Positions 34,797 through 43,810 of a stretch of 64,000 nucleotides of DNA are shown here, in pieces. Made by a program: the position numbers and the translations under genes. The notes under the pieces were generated by a model. That model was not told the DNA's origin. It worked only from the letters and a program-made list of their open reading frames with translations, and did not search any database. The stretch's first letter is position 1. Every line of letters begins with the position of its first letter. The DNA comes from an uncultured Spirochaetaceae bacterium (GTDB lineage: Bacteria; Spirochaetota; Spirochaetia; Treponematales; Treponemataceae), in assembly GCA_902766125.1 (NCBI GenBank), contig CACXCG010000021.1, positions 1 to 64,000 of the forward strand, read 5' to 3'.

Positions 34797-35342
34797 TTAC
34801 TCTGCGCTGATTCCGTGGCGTTTCTGCTGGAATTTCTTGAGCATTGCAACACCATTGCGTTTATCGTTGTAGATAAATCCGCCGTTCCAGTATTCAAGAG
34901 CAGCAAACAGAGCGTTACCACCGTCCTGATCATCTGATTTCTTGGTACGGAATGAAACGTAGTTTGTCAGTTCTTCAAAGTTTGAATTGTGCAGACAGTC
35001 AATGCGCTTGCGGTTAAATTCATTCCATTTTTCCAGGTCTTTGAAACCTTCGCCTTCGTCTTCTACAATGATGTGAGCGTGAGAAGGGGAGAATGAATAC
35101 CAGACATGTACTTTCTTGTTGATGTCACAGTTGTTACCGTGCTTAACGGCATTCTTGATAACTTCAGAAATCTGCTGTTCAAGCAGGTTGATTTCTTTAA
35201 TTTCAAGAGGAGCTGACTGTACAATCAGCAGAGTAAAGTAACGAATCTGGCGGAAGTCCGAGGGGAATTCCTTGTAAAGCATGTTTGTCTTGTCAAATAA
35301 CGGATCGCTACCGTCTGAACGGAGTTCTTTAAGTTCTTCCAT
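34797..35342 (-). CDS. RsbW-like anti-sigma factor / serine kinase ATPase
   Basis: 181 residues with a GHKL ATPase fold: N box EQQISEVIKNAVKHGNN and G1 box IIVEDEGEGF. In partner switching such a kinase binds a sigma factor or target and phosphorylates the STAS antagonist. The G2 region is hard to place, and a C-terminal extension (GNALFAALEYWNGGFIYND) follows. GGAAGG lies six bases before the ATG. It follows the STAS gene by 11 bases. No sigma factor is adjacent, so the output is unknown. Confidence 0.85.
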   Translation of the reverse strand: MEELKELRSDGSDPLFDKTNMLYKEFPSDFRQIRYFTLLIVQSAPLEIKEINLLEQQISEVIKNAVKHGNNCDINKKVHVWYSFSPSHAHIIVEDEGEGFKDLEKWNEFNRKRIDCLHNSNFEELTNYVSFRTKKSDDQDGGNALFAALEYWNGGFIYNDKRNGVAMLKKFQQKRHGISAE

Positions 35343-35353
35343 GTCGAGCCTTC

Positions 35354-35692
35354 CTATTCGTTAATCATCAGCAGTGCTTCTTCAACACTGTTGGCAATGG
35401 GGAAATAACCCATCAGCTTTGTAAGTTCGATAACTTTTTTGACCGAACCATGGATGTTAGAAATGTACAGTTTAAGATTCATCTTCTTAATGGTGGAGCA
35501 GATGTAAATCAGTGCACCAATTCCAGATGAGTCGATGTAGTCAACCTGCTCAAGATTGATAATGAATGACTTGACGTTTTTCTCAAGCATCTTCATGACC
35601 AGCTCTTTGAGTTTGTAAGAATTGTACAGATCCATCTCACCATTCACGTCGATGATGTAGACATCTCCATTCTTTCTTATTTTCAGTTCCAT
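35354..35692 (-). CDS. STAS-domain anti-anti-sigma factor
   Basis: 112 residues, one STAS domain. The phosphorylation site motif is visible in QVDYIDSSGIGALIYI (Ser at the DSSG). The protein would be phosphorylated by the RsbW-like kinase and dephosphorylated by the membrane phosphatase in the same operon. AAGGAG precedes the ATG. Confidence 0.9.
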   Translation of the reverse strand: MELKIRKNGDVYIIDVNGEMDLYNSYKLKELVMKMLEKNVKSFIINLEQVDYIDSSGIGALIYICSTIKKMNLKLYISNIHGSVKKVIELTKLMGYFPIANSVEEALLMINE

Positions 35693-35714
35693 AAGTTTTG
35701 CTCCTTAACGCAAA

Positions 35715-37421
35715 TTACTGTATTTTTATTACCAGCAGTGACTGGTCATCATGCTGGTCTGCTGTACCAATAAACTTCTTAACGTCGCTCTTAACTGCCG
35801 CTGCAATGTCCTTGCCCGATGCAGTAGCTTTTGATTTTACGACTTCAATCAGTTTCTCCACCGAGTACTGCCGGCCGTCTGAGTTGAGTGCTTCAACCAA
35901 TCCGTCGGTGTACGTAACTATTATATCACCACTTTTTACTTTTTGCACGAAATTCTTGTATTCTACGGTTTTATCCGCACCGATTACTTCTGCTTCTTCG
36001 GTAAGGCGTGTATATTCGCCTGTTTCACCGTCAATAAGCAGAACGGGAGTGTTTCCGCCTGCAGCACATTCAATTTCCTGTGCTTCGGGGTTATAGTTGA
36101 TAAGGGCACAAGAGCCGAAGTGGTCGTTACTGTAGGATTCACCTGCAATGCCGCGGTTAACCCATGACAAAATGGTTCCTGCACTCTGCATGCTGTTTAC
36201 TACCAGGCGGATCATAGCGCGTACCATAATCATGATAACAAGGCTGTTTAATCCCTTACCGGCAATATCGCTCATGACAAAAGAAACACGGTCTTTGCGG
36301 CTTACGATAATATCGTAGTAGTCACCGCACACGTCTTCTGCTGCGTTAAGGAATACACCCAGCTGAGCTCCGTCAATTTTGGGAAGTTTTGCGGGAACAA
36401 TTGCTTTCTGAATTGATGCTGCTATTTCGCCTTCTTTTGCTGCATCATTGTATTCAATCAGTTCGCGCACAGAAATGACAGTCTTGATTGAACTGGCTGC
36501 AAATTCGCCCAGTGTCGTTGCAAGGGTAAGTTCATCTTCGGTGAAAAGAGGACTGCCTTTTTTGCGTGCCAGTGCAATTTCACCAATGACTGAACCGCCG
36601 GTTGTAAGCGGAACAAAGATATAGCTTCCGCATTCAAGGAAGTCTTCAGGACCATTCTGATAAATGCGGCTGTCAAGTTCGGGCTGTGTAATAAGCTCAG
36701 GTTCTGCAGAAGATGCAATGTCACCGAATACATTGTCATGGAACGGGAATGATGCAAACTTGAAGTTAGTGGTAATGCGTACCTGTTTATGCGGCATGTC
36801 GTCCGGCAGTTTGTAGGGAGGAGGGAAGTCACCGTCAAAGGCTTTTACGGCAATAACATCCTCAAAATCATCTACCAGAAGAATTGCGGCTCCGTCAGCA
36901 CCTGTCTTTTCTTTTACGGTTTTGTTTACGAAATCAAGCAGGGATGAAAGACCTTTTTCTTCTGCAAAAGAGTGAGAGGCTTTTTCTGCAAAACTGCGGC
37001 TGATAGCCATAAGTGCTGCGTCTGCCTGTCCGTTTGCAGTTAAAGATGCAAGGTCTGCACCTGAAGAAGCTGCATTATACGCGCGGTTTGCTTCGTCTAT
37101 GCGTTCATTTTCTTCATGAGAAACCAGTGTAACAATGTGTTTGGGTTCAAAGGTTGCAAGTACAACCAGATAGGGAATAACAACCAGACCCGTAAGGAAC
37201 ATGAGTAATCCGATGATGGTAAGCGCTGTTCCATCCGTGCGTCCGCCCATAAGTGCACCTACAAGGCTTACTGCAAGAAGCAGTGTGTCTGCGGTAAACA
37301 TGGTAAAACTGATGCGTGCGGTACTGCGCCGTTTAATAATAAACAATAATACAAGAATTGCTACTGCTTCTGCGGCTGTCGCAAAAAACGGAATAAACGC
37401 AAAACTGTTACTTAAATTCAC
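35715..37421 (-). CDS. membrane PP2C (RsbU/SpoIIE-type) phosphatase with GAF domain
   Basis: 568 residues, GTG start with AAAGGGAG six bases upstream. Three transmembrane helices (about residues 8-28, 38-58, 66-92), a linker, a GAF-like sensor domain (about 160-310; LLDFVNKTVKEKTGADGAAIL) and a C-terminal PP2C domain (EIAASIQKAIVPAKLP; VCGDYYDII; MSDIAGKGLNS; VTYTDGLVEA; DDQSLLVIKI). It should dephosphorylate the STAS protein downstream in response to an intracellular or membrane signal. Confidence 0.92.
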   Translation of the reverse strand: MNLSNSFAFIPFFATAAEAVAILVLLFIIKRRSTARISFTMFTADTLLLAVSLVGALMGGRTDGTALTIIGLLMFLTGLVVIPYLVVLATFEPKHIVTLVSHEENERIDEANRAYNAASSGADLASLTANGQADAALMAISRSFAEKASHSFAEEKGLSSLLDFVNKTVKEKTGADGAAILLVDDFEDVIAVKAFDGDFPPPYKLPDDMPHKQVRITTNFKFASFPFHDNVFGDIASSAEPELITQPELDSRIYQNGPEDFLECGSYIFVPLTTGGSVIGEIALARKKGSPLFTEDELTLATTLGEFAASSIKTVISVRELIEYNDAAKEGEIAASIQKAIVPAKLPKIDGAQLGVFLNAAEDVCGDYYDIIVSRKDRVSFVMSDIAGKGLNSLVIMIMVRAMIRLVVNSMQSAGTILSWVNRGIAGESYSNDHFGSCALINYNPEAQEIECAAGGNTPVLLIDGETGEYTRLTEEAEVIGADKTVEYKNFVQKVKSGDIIVTYTDGLVEALNSDGRQYSVEKLIEVVKSKATASGKDIAAAVKSDVKKFIGTADQHDDQSLLVIKIQ

Positions 37422-37439
37422 TTTGGACTCCCTTTAGAC

Positions 37440-37468
37440 ATTTTACCACCGAAGTAGTGAATCGTCAA
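37440..37468 (-). promoter_or_regulatory. promoter of the partner-switching operon
   Basis: TTGACG (37463-37468)-N17-TAAAAT (37440-37445). A leader of about 12 bases carries AAAGGGAG. Confidence 0.72.
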
Positions 37469-37500
37469 GATTTTTACGCTCTATTATCGGCATAAAAGTT

Positions 37501-38421
37501 CTATTTAAACATATCGCGAAGCATTTTCTTTTTGCTGATATGATTTAAGATTCTTTTAAGCAGATTCGGGCTGTAATCGGCGATGAATTCTTCGGTTGCC
37601 TTGTCCAGACTGAAATCATTTCCGAATTTCTGCTTTAATTCATCCCAGTATTTGATAAGGAATACGTACAGGTCGCATTTTGTTCTTCCCCTGAAGTGAT
37701 GCATCAGGTGGTGGCTGTCAATTGCCTGAATTACAGGAATGAACACTGTTTTATACCAGGACAGTACTGCATCTTCAAAAGAGATTTCTTCTTCGATTCC
37801 CATGTTGATGTAGTATTTATGGCTTAGAATATGATTGTAGATGACATCGTACTTACCGGGAGTGGTAAAATCCAGTATCCAGCAGTCGGTTATGTCGCCG
37901 AAGCCGGTTTCTGCATAGAAAACGCGTTTTTCGTACGCAATAACCTGTTTTATCATTCCGTCGAGTGAACTTTCGGGCTTGAGTTTTATTTCACTCTGCA
38001 GGCTGACAACTTCTGCATCTATGAATTCTACGCCACGTGCCTTTGCAACAGAAACGCGGTGGTTTCCGTCACGCACAAAATACAGTCCTCCTGCTTCGTA
38101 CAGGCTTATGGGCGGAAGATCTATGTTCTGCAGGTGAGCCATGTCTATGTGTTCCCAGCGGCTTTTTAAGAAATTGCTTTTCGGGAAAAAGTGATTGTCA
38201 AAATCCTGGTAGCGGCCCTCGCTTCCTGCAATCAGTTTTACCGGAACAACCTGCATTCCCTTGTATACTTCGTTTTCCGGGCGTAAGAGTTTGCGCACAT
38301 CGGTAAACGAAATGAGTGTTGCTTCTTCGGGGTTGAGTATATGCTGTATTTCATTAAACCAGGCTTTATTCCGTGCTTTGGTAAAGTCTTCATTGGTTTG
38401 AGTTGACAGATATGACTGCAT
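37501..38421 (-). CDS. ParB/sulfiredoxin-fold protein, function unknown
   Basis: 306 residues. A ParB-N/Srx-like core is recognisable: DLPPISLYEAGGLYFVRDGNHRVSVAKARG, with the DGNHR motif that in this superfamily binds nucleotides, surrounded by TDVRKLLRP and VPVKLIAGSEGRY. The C-terminal half (about 160-306) is helical and His/Tyr-rich, with no HTH seen. It overlaps the phosphoesterase gene by 32 bases. Not a chromosome-partition ParB by context. Confidence 0.7.
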   Translation of the reverse strand: MQSYLSTQTNEDFTKARNKAWFNEIQHILNPEEATLISFTDVRKLLRPENEVYKGMQVVPVKLIAGSEGRYQDFDNHFFPKSNFLKSRWEHIDMAHLQNIDLPPISLYEAGGLYFVRDGNHRVSVAKARGVEFIDAEVVSLQSEIKLKPESSLDGMIKQVIAYEKRVFYAETGFGDITDCWILDFTTPGKYDVIYNHILSHKYYINMGIEEEISFEDAVLSWYKTVFIPVIQAIDSHHLMHHFRGRTKCDLYVFLIKYWDELKQKFGNDFSLDKATEEFIADYSPNLLKRILNHISKKKMLRDMFK

Positions 38422-39145
38422 CGAAACGGTCTCCTTTGGTTCCCGGTTCAGGAAGTGCCGGATTAAAATTGATGATGACGCGGCTGTACGCGTTGACGAC
38501 AGTTGTGTGATGGCTCACGGTTACCCGTTCTGCCTGTAAGTCGTACAGATGAATATGTCCATGCACTAACAGTGCCGGCTTAAACGTTTTTATAAACCAG
38601 TTAAAACATTCAAAACCCTTGTGACAGGGGTCTTCGCGGTCGTGAATGTGACGGGGGGATGCATGCGTTAAAAATACATCGCAGAAACGGCCGTAGCGAA
38701 TTTTGTTCCACAGAAGCTTTGGTGCCATAAGCAGAAGCTGCACGAACATTTCGCGGTTTGTGTACTGATCTTCTCCGTTGTTGTACCGTATGGAACCGGA
38801 AACGCCTGCAACTAAAAGCGGTGTTGTCTTTCCGTCGGGAAGGGTAAAGCGAAGGTCTTTGCAAGCCATGACTTTATTGCTTACGTAATCACCGCCGTGG
38901 CTGTGCTGCATGGTTTCTGCTGCGTTATGCTGAGGGTTTGGATGATGATAGTATTTGAATTCCTTCAGGTCGTGATTTCCGAAAACAAAAAATGTAGGCT
39001 TGTTTAAAAGCGTCACAATGTAATCGACATAATCCATGGGAAGATCCCCTGCGCAGAACACAGCATCTATATCGGCATAGCGTTCTTTTGCGGAGACTGC
39101 ATATACAAGCGGATCTATCTGGTCTGAGACGCACAGGAATTTCAT
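38390..39145 (-). CDS. calcineurin-like metallophosphoesterase
   Basis: 251 residues. Metal-binding motifs in order: VSDQIDP (in place of the usual D-x-H), FCAGDLP, FVFGNHDLKE, VFLTHASPRH and LLVHGHIHLYD. The first His of the family is replaced by Gln-Ile, so one metal site may be altered. Substrate unknown; the family includes phosphodiesterases and nucleases. Start overlaps the stop of the TPR/Mrr-like gene (TGATG). Confidence 0.82.
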   Translation of the reverse strand: MKFLCVSDQIDPLVYAVSAKERYADIDAVFCAGDLPMDYVDYIVTLLNKPTFFVFGNHDLKEFKYYHHPNPQHNAAETMQHSHGGDYVSNKVMACKDLRFTLPDGKTTPLLVAGVSGSIRYNNGEDQYTNREMFVQLLLMAPKLLWNKIRYGRFCDVFLTHASPRHIHDREDPCHKGFECFNWFIKTFKPALLVHGHIHLYDLQAERVTVSHHTTVVNAYSRVIINFNPALPEPGTKGDRFDAVISVNSNQ

Positions 39146-40512
39146 CAGATGCCAGCCTTAGAAAGAATGGCTTCCAGTTTTTCCTTATCCATGAGCACAA
39201 CAGGACGGTTTTCTGCAAATTTGGTTGCGGTGGGAGTAAAACTTGAACTGGTGCAGACAATACCTTTACCGCAGTTGTTGTTTTTAAGATTGTCATGTAC
39301 GCGGCGTACCACTGTATCTTCTATGGGTTCGGTTACGCGGTGGAATTCAATCAGGGCCATCTGCTGGCGAACGTTCATCCAGTTGTCGCCTTTCTGTTCT
39401 GTTGCGTATACAATGCAGCCGAAGGGTTTGGTTTCTGTTTTCTTTGCTTCGTATCCCAGGACACGGACAGCTTTAACGCAGATGTTTTCAAATTCCTGCG
39501 AAGAAGAGGTAAGGTATTCTTTCATGCTGTCGTTTGACTGCAGGTCTTTGTATTCCTGAAGTTTTGCTCCAACATCACGGAATGAGCGGTTCTTTGCGTA
39601 GATTTTTTCCCACTGTGCAATTGCCTTGTCTATATTGCGTGACTTTTCATAACAGGCAGCAAGGAAATAGCGGGCATACAGAGTTTCCTGATTTGAATCG
39701 CTGGTTGACACTTTAATGGCGTGTTCAAATTCTGCCATTGCGTTATCCATGTGATCAACCGCCATGTAGCAGGAACCCCGTTCAATCAGTGCACGCTGAC
39801 GGAATTCGGGATCGCGCTGTGCTTTTTCCAGTGCCTTGAGTGCACCGGAATAGTCTTTGCTTTCACGCAGGATGCGTCCCAAATAATAGTAGTTTGAAAA
39901 CTGATTCGGCTCTAAGCGGATTGCAAGGTCGATTTCGCGTTTTGCATTGTCAAACTGTTTTGCACGATACAGAAGGTAACCCATTGCGGCATGTGCCTTT
40001 GAGTGCTTTCTGTTTGCAGTTGCCGCTTTCTGATAGTAGGTCATTGCGTTTCCGTGCTGATTCATGTCTTCATAAATCTTTCCGGTTTCGTAGTAGTTGT
40101 CTGCATTCTGGGGATCCATCTTTGTCAGAAGCAGATGTTCTTTAAGGGCTTCCTGCGGCTGCTTAAAGCGTTTGAATAATTCTGCCATGCGCCTGCGGAA
40201 CGGAACTTCGGGAATCTGTCCGTCAAAGAGTGCATTCTGGTTTACCAGTTTGTATTCGATAAATGCAAGATCATATTTTTCATCAAGGTAGTAGGCTTCT
40301 CCCAGAAGATAGTGGGCAATATAATCTCTGGGGTCTTTTGCAATAACCTGTTTTGCAAGTTTTTCTGCCTGCTGATATTTTCCGTCTTTGGTCAGTTTTT
40401 TAATTCCGTCTATTCTCTTTGGAGAGGCGAAACTTTTGATGATCATAACGACAACGCCGATAATGATAGCGCCTAACACACTGAAAATAACGATTGCTGC
40501 AGATGTATCCAT
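39145..40512 (-). CDS. membrane-anchored TPR protein with Mrr-like C-terminal domain
   Basis: 455 residues. A transmembrane helix (about residues 5-27), at least six TPRs (about 35-330; for example AHYLLGEAYYLDEKYDLAFIEY, shown partly) and a C-terminal region resembling Mrr-type restriction endonuclease folds (FENICVKAVRVLGYEAKK; CGKGIVCTSSSFTPTATKFA; VVLMDKEKLEAIL). The catalytic QAK-type segment is replaced by LIEFHR, so nuclease activity is doubtful. Start at ATG 40512 with AAGGCGGG upstream. First of a three-gene operon. Confidence 0.78.
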   Translation of the reverse strand: MDTSAAIVIFSVLGAIIIGVVVMIIKSFASPKRIDGIKKLTKDGKYQQAEKLAKQVIAKDPRDYIAHYLLGEAYYLDEKYDLAFIEYKLVNQNALFDGQIPEVPFRRRMAELFKRFKQPQEALKEHLLLTKMDPQNADNYYETGKIYEDMNQHGNAMTYYQKAATANRKHSKAHAAMGYLLYRAKQFDNAKREIDLAIRLEPNQFSNYYYLGRILRESKDYSGALKALEKAQRDPEFRQRALIERGSCYMAVDHMDNAMAEFEHAIKVSTSDSNQETLYARYFLAACYEKSRNIDKAIAQWEKIYAKNRSFRDVGAKLQEYKDLQSNDSMKEYLTSSSQEFENICVKAVRVLGYEAKKTETKPFGCIVYATEQKGDNWMNVRQQMALIEFHRVTEPIEDTVVRRVHDNLKNNNCGKGIVCTSSSFTPTATKFAENRPVVLMDKEKLEAILSKAGI

Positions 40513-40527
40513 TACGGTTCCCGCCTT

Positions 40528-40579
40528 GTTATAGTTATAGAGAATTGCCCTTGAAAGAGTAGCCTTTTTATGCGAATAT
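40528..40579. promoter_or_regulatory. divergent promoters of two TPR genes sharing one -35 hexamer
   Basis: Minus: TTTCAA (40551-40556)-N17-TATAAC (40528-40533). Plus: TTGAAA (the same 40551-40556)-N17-GAATAT (40574-40579). Both read the one hexamer from opposite strands. Confidence 0.55.
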
Positions 40580-40601
40580 GTCAATTTGTGGAGGTTTACG
40601 G

Positions 40602-41357
40602 ATGAAAAAATACTTTGTTACCCTCGCTGTCTGCCTTTCTCTTGCCACCGGTGTCTGGGCCGGGGAAAATTTTTCTACCGGGGAAACGCTTTTTACCCAT
40701 AACCGTCCGTCGGAAGCCATTCCGTATTTGCAGAATGCCATTTCTGCGGAACACGAACCGCGAGCCTATCTGTACCTTGCACTTGCATACGCTCAGACCG
40801 GGCAGTATCAGCTGAGCCTTGATACCGCAGACAAAGCAATGTCTGTGTCGGGGACCAATAAAAAAATCATAGCCTATAATGCAGGTAATACTGCCTACAC
40901 TATGGGTAACTATGCCCTTGCAGAGCAGTGGTTTTCTACCGCTATTTCTGCAGACCCTTCATACGCAAGTCCTGTACTCAACCGTGCAAATGCACGCCTT
41001 CAGCAGAAAAAGTATACGGAAAGCATAAGCGACTACAATACTTACCTTGCGCTTGTTCCCGATGACAGTCAGTCAGAACAGATTACACAGATTATTGCAG
41101 CCATACAGGCTCAGATGCAGAAGGAAGAACAGGAAGCCATTTTACGCGAACAGGAAGCAGAACGCCTCAGAATAGAAGAAGAACGCATGGAAGCAGAACG
41201 CGCTGCTGAAAAAGAGCGTGCCGCTGCAGAAGCTGCTGAACGCAGAAGACGCCTGCTTGAAGACGTTGCCGCATCACTGCAGGATTCTCAGTCTGAAAAT
41301 CTTTCTGCGGGAACCGAATCGACCGTTGACTACGGCTATGAATCTGATTTTGAGTAG
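40602..41357 (+). CDS. exported TPR protein with charged coiled-coil tail
   Basis: 251 residues. Signal peptide (KKYFVTLAVCLSLATGVWAG), four TPR-like units (about 25-165) and a Glu/Arg/Ala-rich coiled coil (about 175-225) before an acidic tail. TGGAGG lies seven bases before ATG 40602. Probably periplasmic scaffold; it precedes a larger TPR protein by 12 bases. Confidence 0.78.
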   Translation: MKKYFVTLAVCLSLATGVWAGENFSTGETLFTHNRPSEAIPYLQNAISAEHEPRAYLYLALAYAQTGQYQLSLDTADKAMSVSGTNKKIIAYNAGNTAYTMGNYALAEQWFSTAISADPSYASPVLNRANARLQQKKYTESISDYNTYLALVPDDSQSEQITQIIAAIQAQMQKEEQEAILREQEAERLRIEEERMEAERAAEKERAAAEAAERRRRLLEDVAASLQDSQSENLSAGTESTVDYGYESDFE

Positions 41358-41369
41358 GGGGAACTGACG

Positions 41370-43808
41370 GTGGCAGGGTCAGCAAAAACGACAGGAACAA
41401 AAACAACAGCAAAGAAAACTCAGGGGACAAAAACTCCGGCAAAGAAAACAAGTGCTGCTAAAACATCTGCTGCAAAGTCTGCGGTCTCAAAATCAACTGC
41501 CACTAAAAAAACAACCGCTGCAAAAAAAACGAGTGCTTCAAAAACAAGTTCAGCGGTAAAAACAAAAGCTCCTTCAAAACGGGTAAAAAAAACGGAGCCG
41601 GAACTTGATCTGTTTGCAGAAAGTCCTGCAGTTCCTGCGGTAAGCGCATCAACAAGACCTTCTGTATACCAGAAACCGGTGACTGCGGTTACTGCTGCAG
41701 GTGACTCACCCGATTCTCTTTCAACACTGGATCCTGCACTGCAGGACTTTTTACAGAAGTCTCTCTGGGGACGCACCGAAGATCAGCTTGCTCAGCAGGA
41801 AAAAGAAGCAAAAAACCGCCTTATGTTTATGCTGCTGTTGGCTGTGTTTGCATTCCTTGCCTTTGTTGGCGTGGGAACCGGTGTGTTCTTTGCGTTAAAA
41901 TATGCATCTCTTTCCAATGCAAACAGGGTTGCTGCTCCTGCTGCAGTTAATGAGAGCGAACTTGCGGCGGTACAGCGTGACAACCGTCTTTCTCTTGCGC
42001 GTCAGTACATGGAGCAGGGGCTGTATGACAATGCCCTGAACGTACTGGGCGACATGCTGGTTCGTGATGCAAATGACAGTGAAGCACAGGCGCTTCTGGA
42101 ACAGACTGCCGCCTTAAAGCGTGAGGCAGAACGGCTTGCAGCTTTGTCTTCCGGTGATGGTGCCGGTATGGAAGGAACGCTTGGAATTCTTGCAGAACAG
42201 CTTGCCGGTCAGAATGCTCAGAATGAAGCAGTAGAAGAACTGCTCCGTCAGCAGCAGATGAATGCAGAAAGTGCCCGTGCAGAAAGTCAGGCGCAGGCAC
42301 AGCGTGCTCAGGAAGAAGAAGAGCGTGCTAAAAAAGATGAAGCCTTCCGTCAGCTTTCCAGTGCAATCAATGAAGAAATCGTAAAGGGAACGGCTGCCTT
42401 AAATTCAGGTCATATTGATGACGGCCTTTCTCATTTTAATTCAGCAAAAAATCAGCTTCCCTCAAATGATCCTGCCTATTCCGCAAGCAAACTGGGTGAA
42501 ATGGCCCGTGTGCTCTACGATGCTTCTCAGGAACGGCCTGAAGACTCTATGGAACGTAAACGGCTTTCAGATGCGGCAGGCTCTTATGCTCAGCAGGCAA
42601 TTGCAACCGGTGCAACAGATGCCGCTGCCCTGTATGTTATGGGAATGCGTGCCTTTGATGCAGGAAATCTTTCTGAAGCAGAAAAGCAGTTACGCGCTGC
42701 GGTGTTTGCAGACAGTACCAATTATCTGTACTACTATCAGTTAGGACGAGTTCAGGCTCGGTTGGGAAAATTTGCAGAGGCTAAGACTTCATTTTCTACT
42801 TCTGTCAAATACAACGGTTCGTTTGCGTCAAGCCAGTATAATCTGGGTATTGCCTGTGCCCGCTTAAATCAGACTTCTCAGGCGCTCTCTGCCTATCGCC
42901 GTGCATTTGCCATAGATCCGACTCACGAAAATGCCTATCTTGCAGCAGCACGAATTCTTGTCAAAGAAGGTAACATAACCGAAGGTATTTCAATTTATGA
43001 ACAGGCGGTTTCTGTTAATCCGTCGAATGCAAGTACTTACAAAGAACTTGGTTCTGCATACGCTTCTGTGGGAAAAGATAAAGCTGCCGAAGATGCTTAC
43101 AAACATGCCATTTCTTTACAGGGACCGGGAGAAGATGATCCTGCAACCTATTACAACCTGTCTACGGTAATGCTCAATCAGGGAAAATCTGCAGAAGCTG
43201 TTTCGTATGCAAAAAAAGCGTACGATACTCGAACTTCTTCTTCTAACAAAGATGTGCAGGTAAATTCAATTTACAACTATGCGCTCATTCTGGATGCAAC
43301 GGGTAATCCTTCTGAAGCAATGAACTTATATCAGCAGGTAATAAAAGAAGACCCCACTCACGTAAAGGCAATGGTTAACCTTGCAGTTCTGTTCCTGAAT
43401 GAAAATGATGCAGAGTCTGCACTGGTGCTTTTGAACCGTGCGTACAGCCTGCAGAGCAATAACTTTGAAGTCAACAATAACATGGGTAACGCCTACCGCA
43501 TGAATCAGGATTACGACAAGGCAATTCCGTACTATGTGGCAGCACTTAAGATTCAGCCGAAAGACAATACGGTGCGCATCAATCTTGCAAAAACCTATGC
43601 CTCTGCCGAAAACTATGATCTTGCGCGTGCGACCTACGAAGATGTCATAAAACTTGATCCTAAGGATTATGATTCAATGATAGAGCTGGCAAAAGTGTGC
43701 ATTGCGCTTAAAGACACCGAATCCGCAAAAGGATATCTTACGGTTGTGCAGCAGCAGGCTCCGTCACACCGTCGTGCCGAAGTGTCTGCATTGCTGTCTT
43801 CTCTGTAA
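41370..43808 (+). CDS. membrane TPR protein with histone-H1-like N-terminal tail
   Basis: 812 residues from GTG 41370 (AGGGGGAA upstream). The first 75 residues are almost only Lys, Ala, Thr and Ser, with repeated TAAKKT-like units, like H1-type tails. A transmembrane helix follows (about 152-175, FMLLLAVFAFLAFVGVGTGVFF), then a coiled coil (about 250-335) and at least nine TPRs to the end. The orientation would leave the basic tail in the cytoplasm, where it could touch DNA or RNA, and the TPRs outside. Confidence 0.78.
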   Translation: MAGSAKTTGTKTTAKKTQGTKTPAKKTSAAKTSAAKSAVSKSTATKKTTAAKKTSASKTSSAVKTKAPSKRVKKTEPELDLFAESPAVPAVSASTRPSVYQKPVTAVTAAGDSPDSLSTLDPALQDFLQKSLWGRTEDQLAQQEKEAKNRLMFMLLLAVFAFLAFVGVGTGVFFALKYASLSNANRVAAPAAVNESELAAVQRDNRLSLARQYMEQGLYDNALNVLGDMLVRDANDSEAQALLEQTAALKREAERLAALSSGDGAGMEGTLGILAEQLAGQNAQNEAVEELLRQQQMNAESARAESQAQAQRAQEEEERAKKDEAFRQLSSAINEEIVKGTAALNSGHIDDGLSHFNSAKNQLPSNDPAYSASKLGEMARVLYDASQERPEDSMERKRLSDAAGSYAQQAIATGATDAAALYVMGMRAFDAGNLSEAEKQLRAAVFADSTNYLYYYQLGRVQARLGKFAEAKTSFSTSVKYNGSFASSQYNLGIACARLNQTSQALSAYRRAFAIDPTHENAYLAAARILVKEGNITEGISIYEQAVSVNPSNASTYKELGSAYASVGKDKAAEDAYKHAISLQGPGEDDPATYYNLSTVMLNQGKSAEAVSYAKKAYDTRTSSSNKDVQVNSIYNYALILDATGNPSEAMNLYQQVIKEDPTHVKAMVNLAVLFLNENDAESALVLLNRAYSLQSNNFEVNNNMGNAYRMNQDYDKAIPYYVAALKIQPKDNTVRINLAKTYASAENYDLARATYEDVIKLDPKDYDSMIELAKVCIALKDTESAKGYLTVVQQQAPSHRRAEVSALLSSL

Positions 43809-43810
43809 AC

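Noticed and set aside
37501-38421. Chromosome-partition ParB
   Set aside because: Only the DGNHR core is shared; no HTH, ParA gene or parS-like site nearby.
39145-40512. Active restriction endonuclease
   Set aside because: Catalytic strand residues do not match Mrr, and no methylase partner is present.
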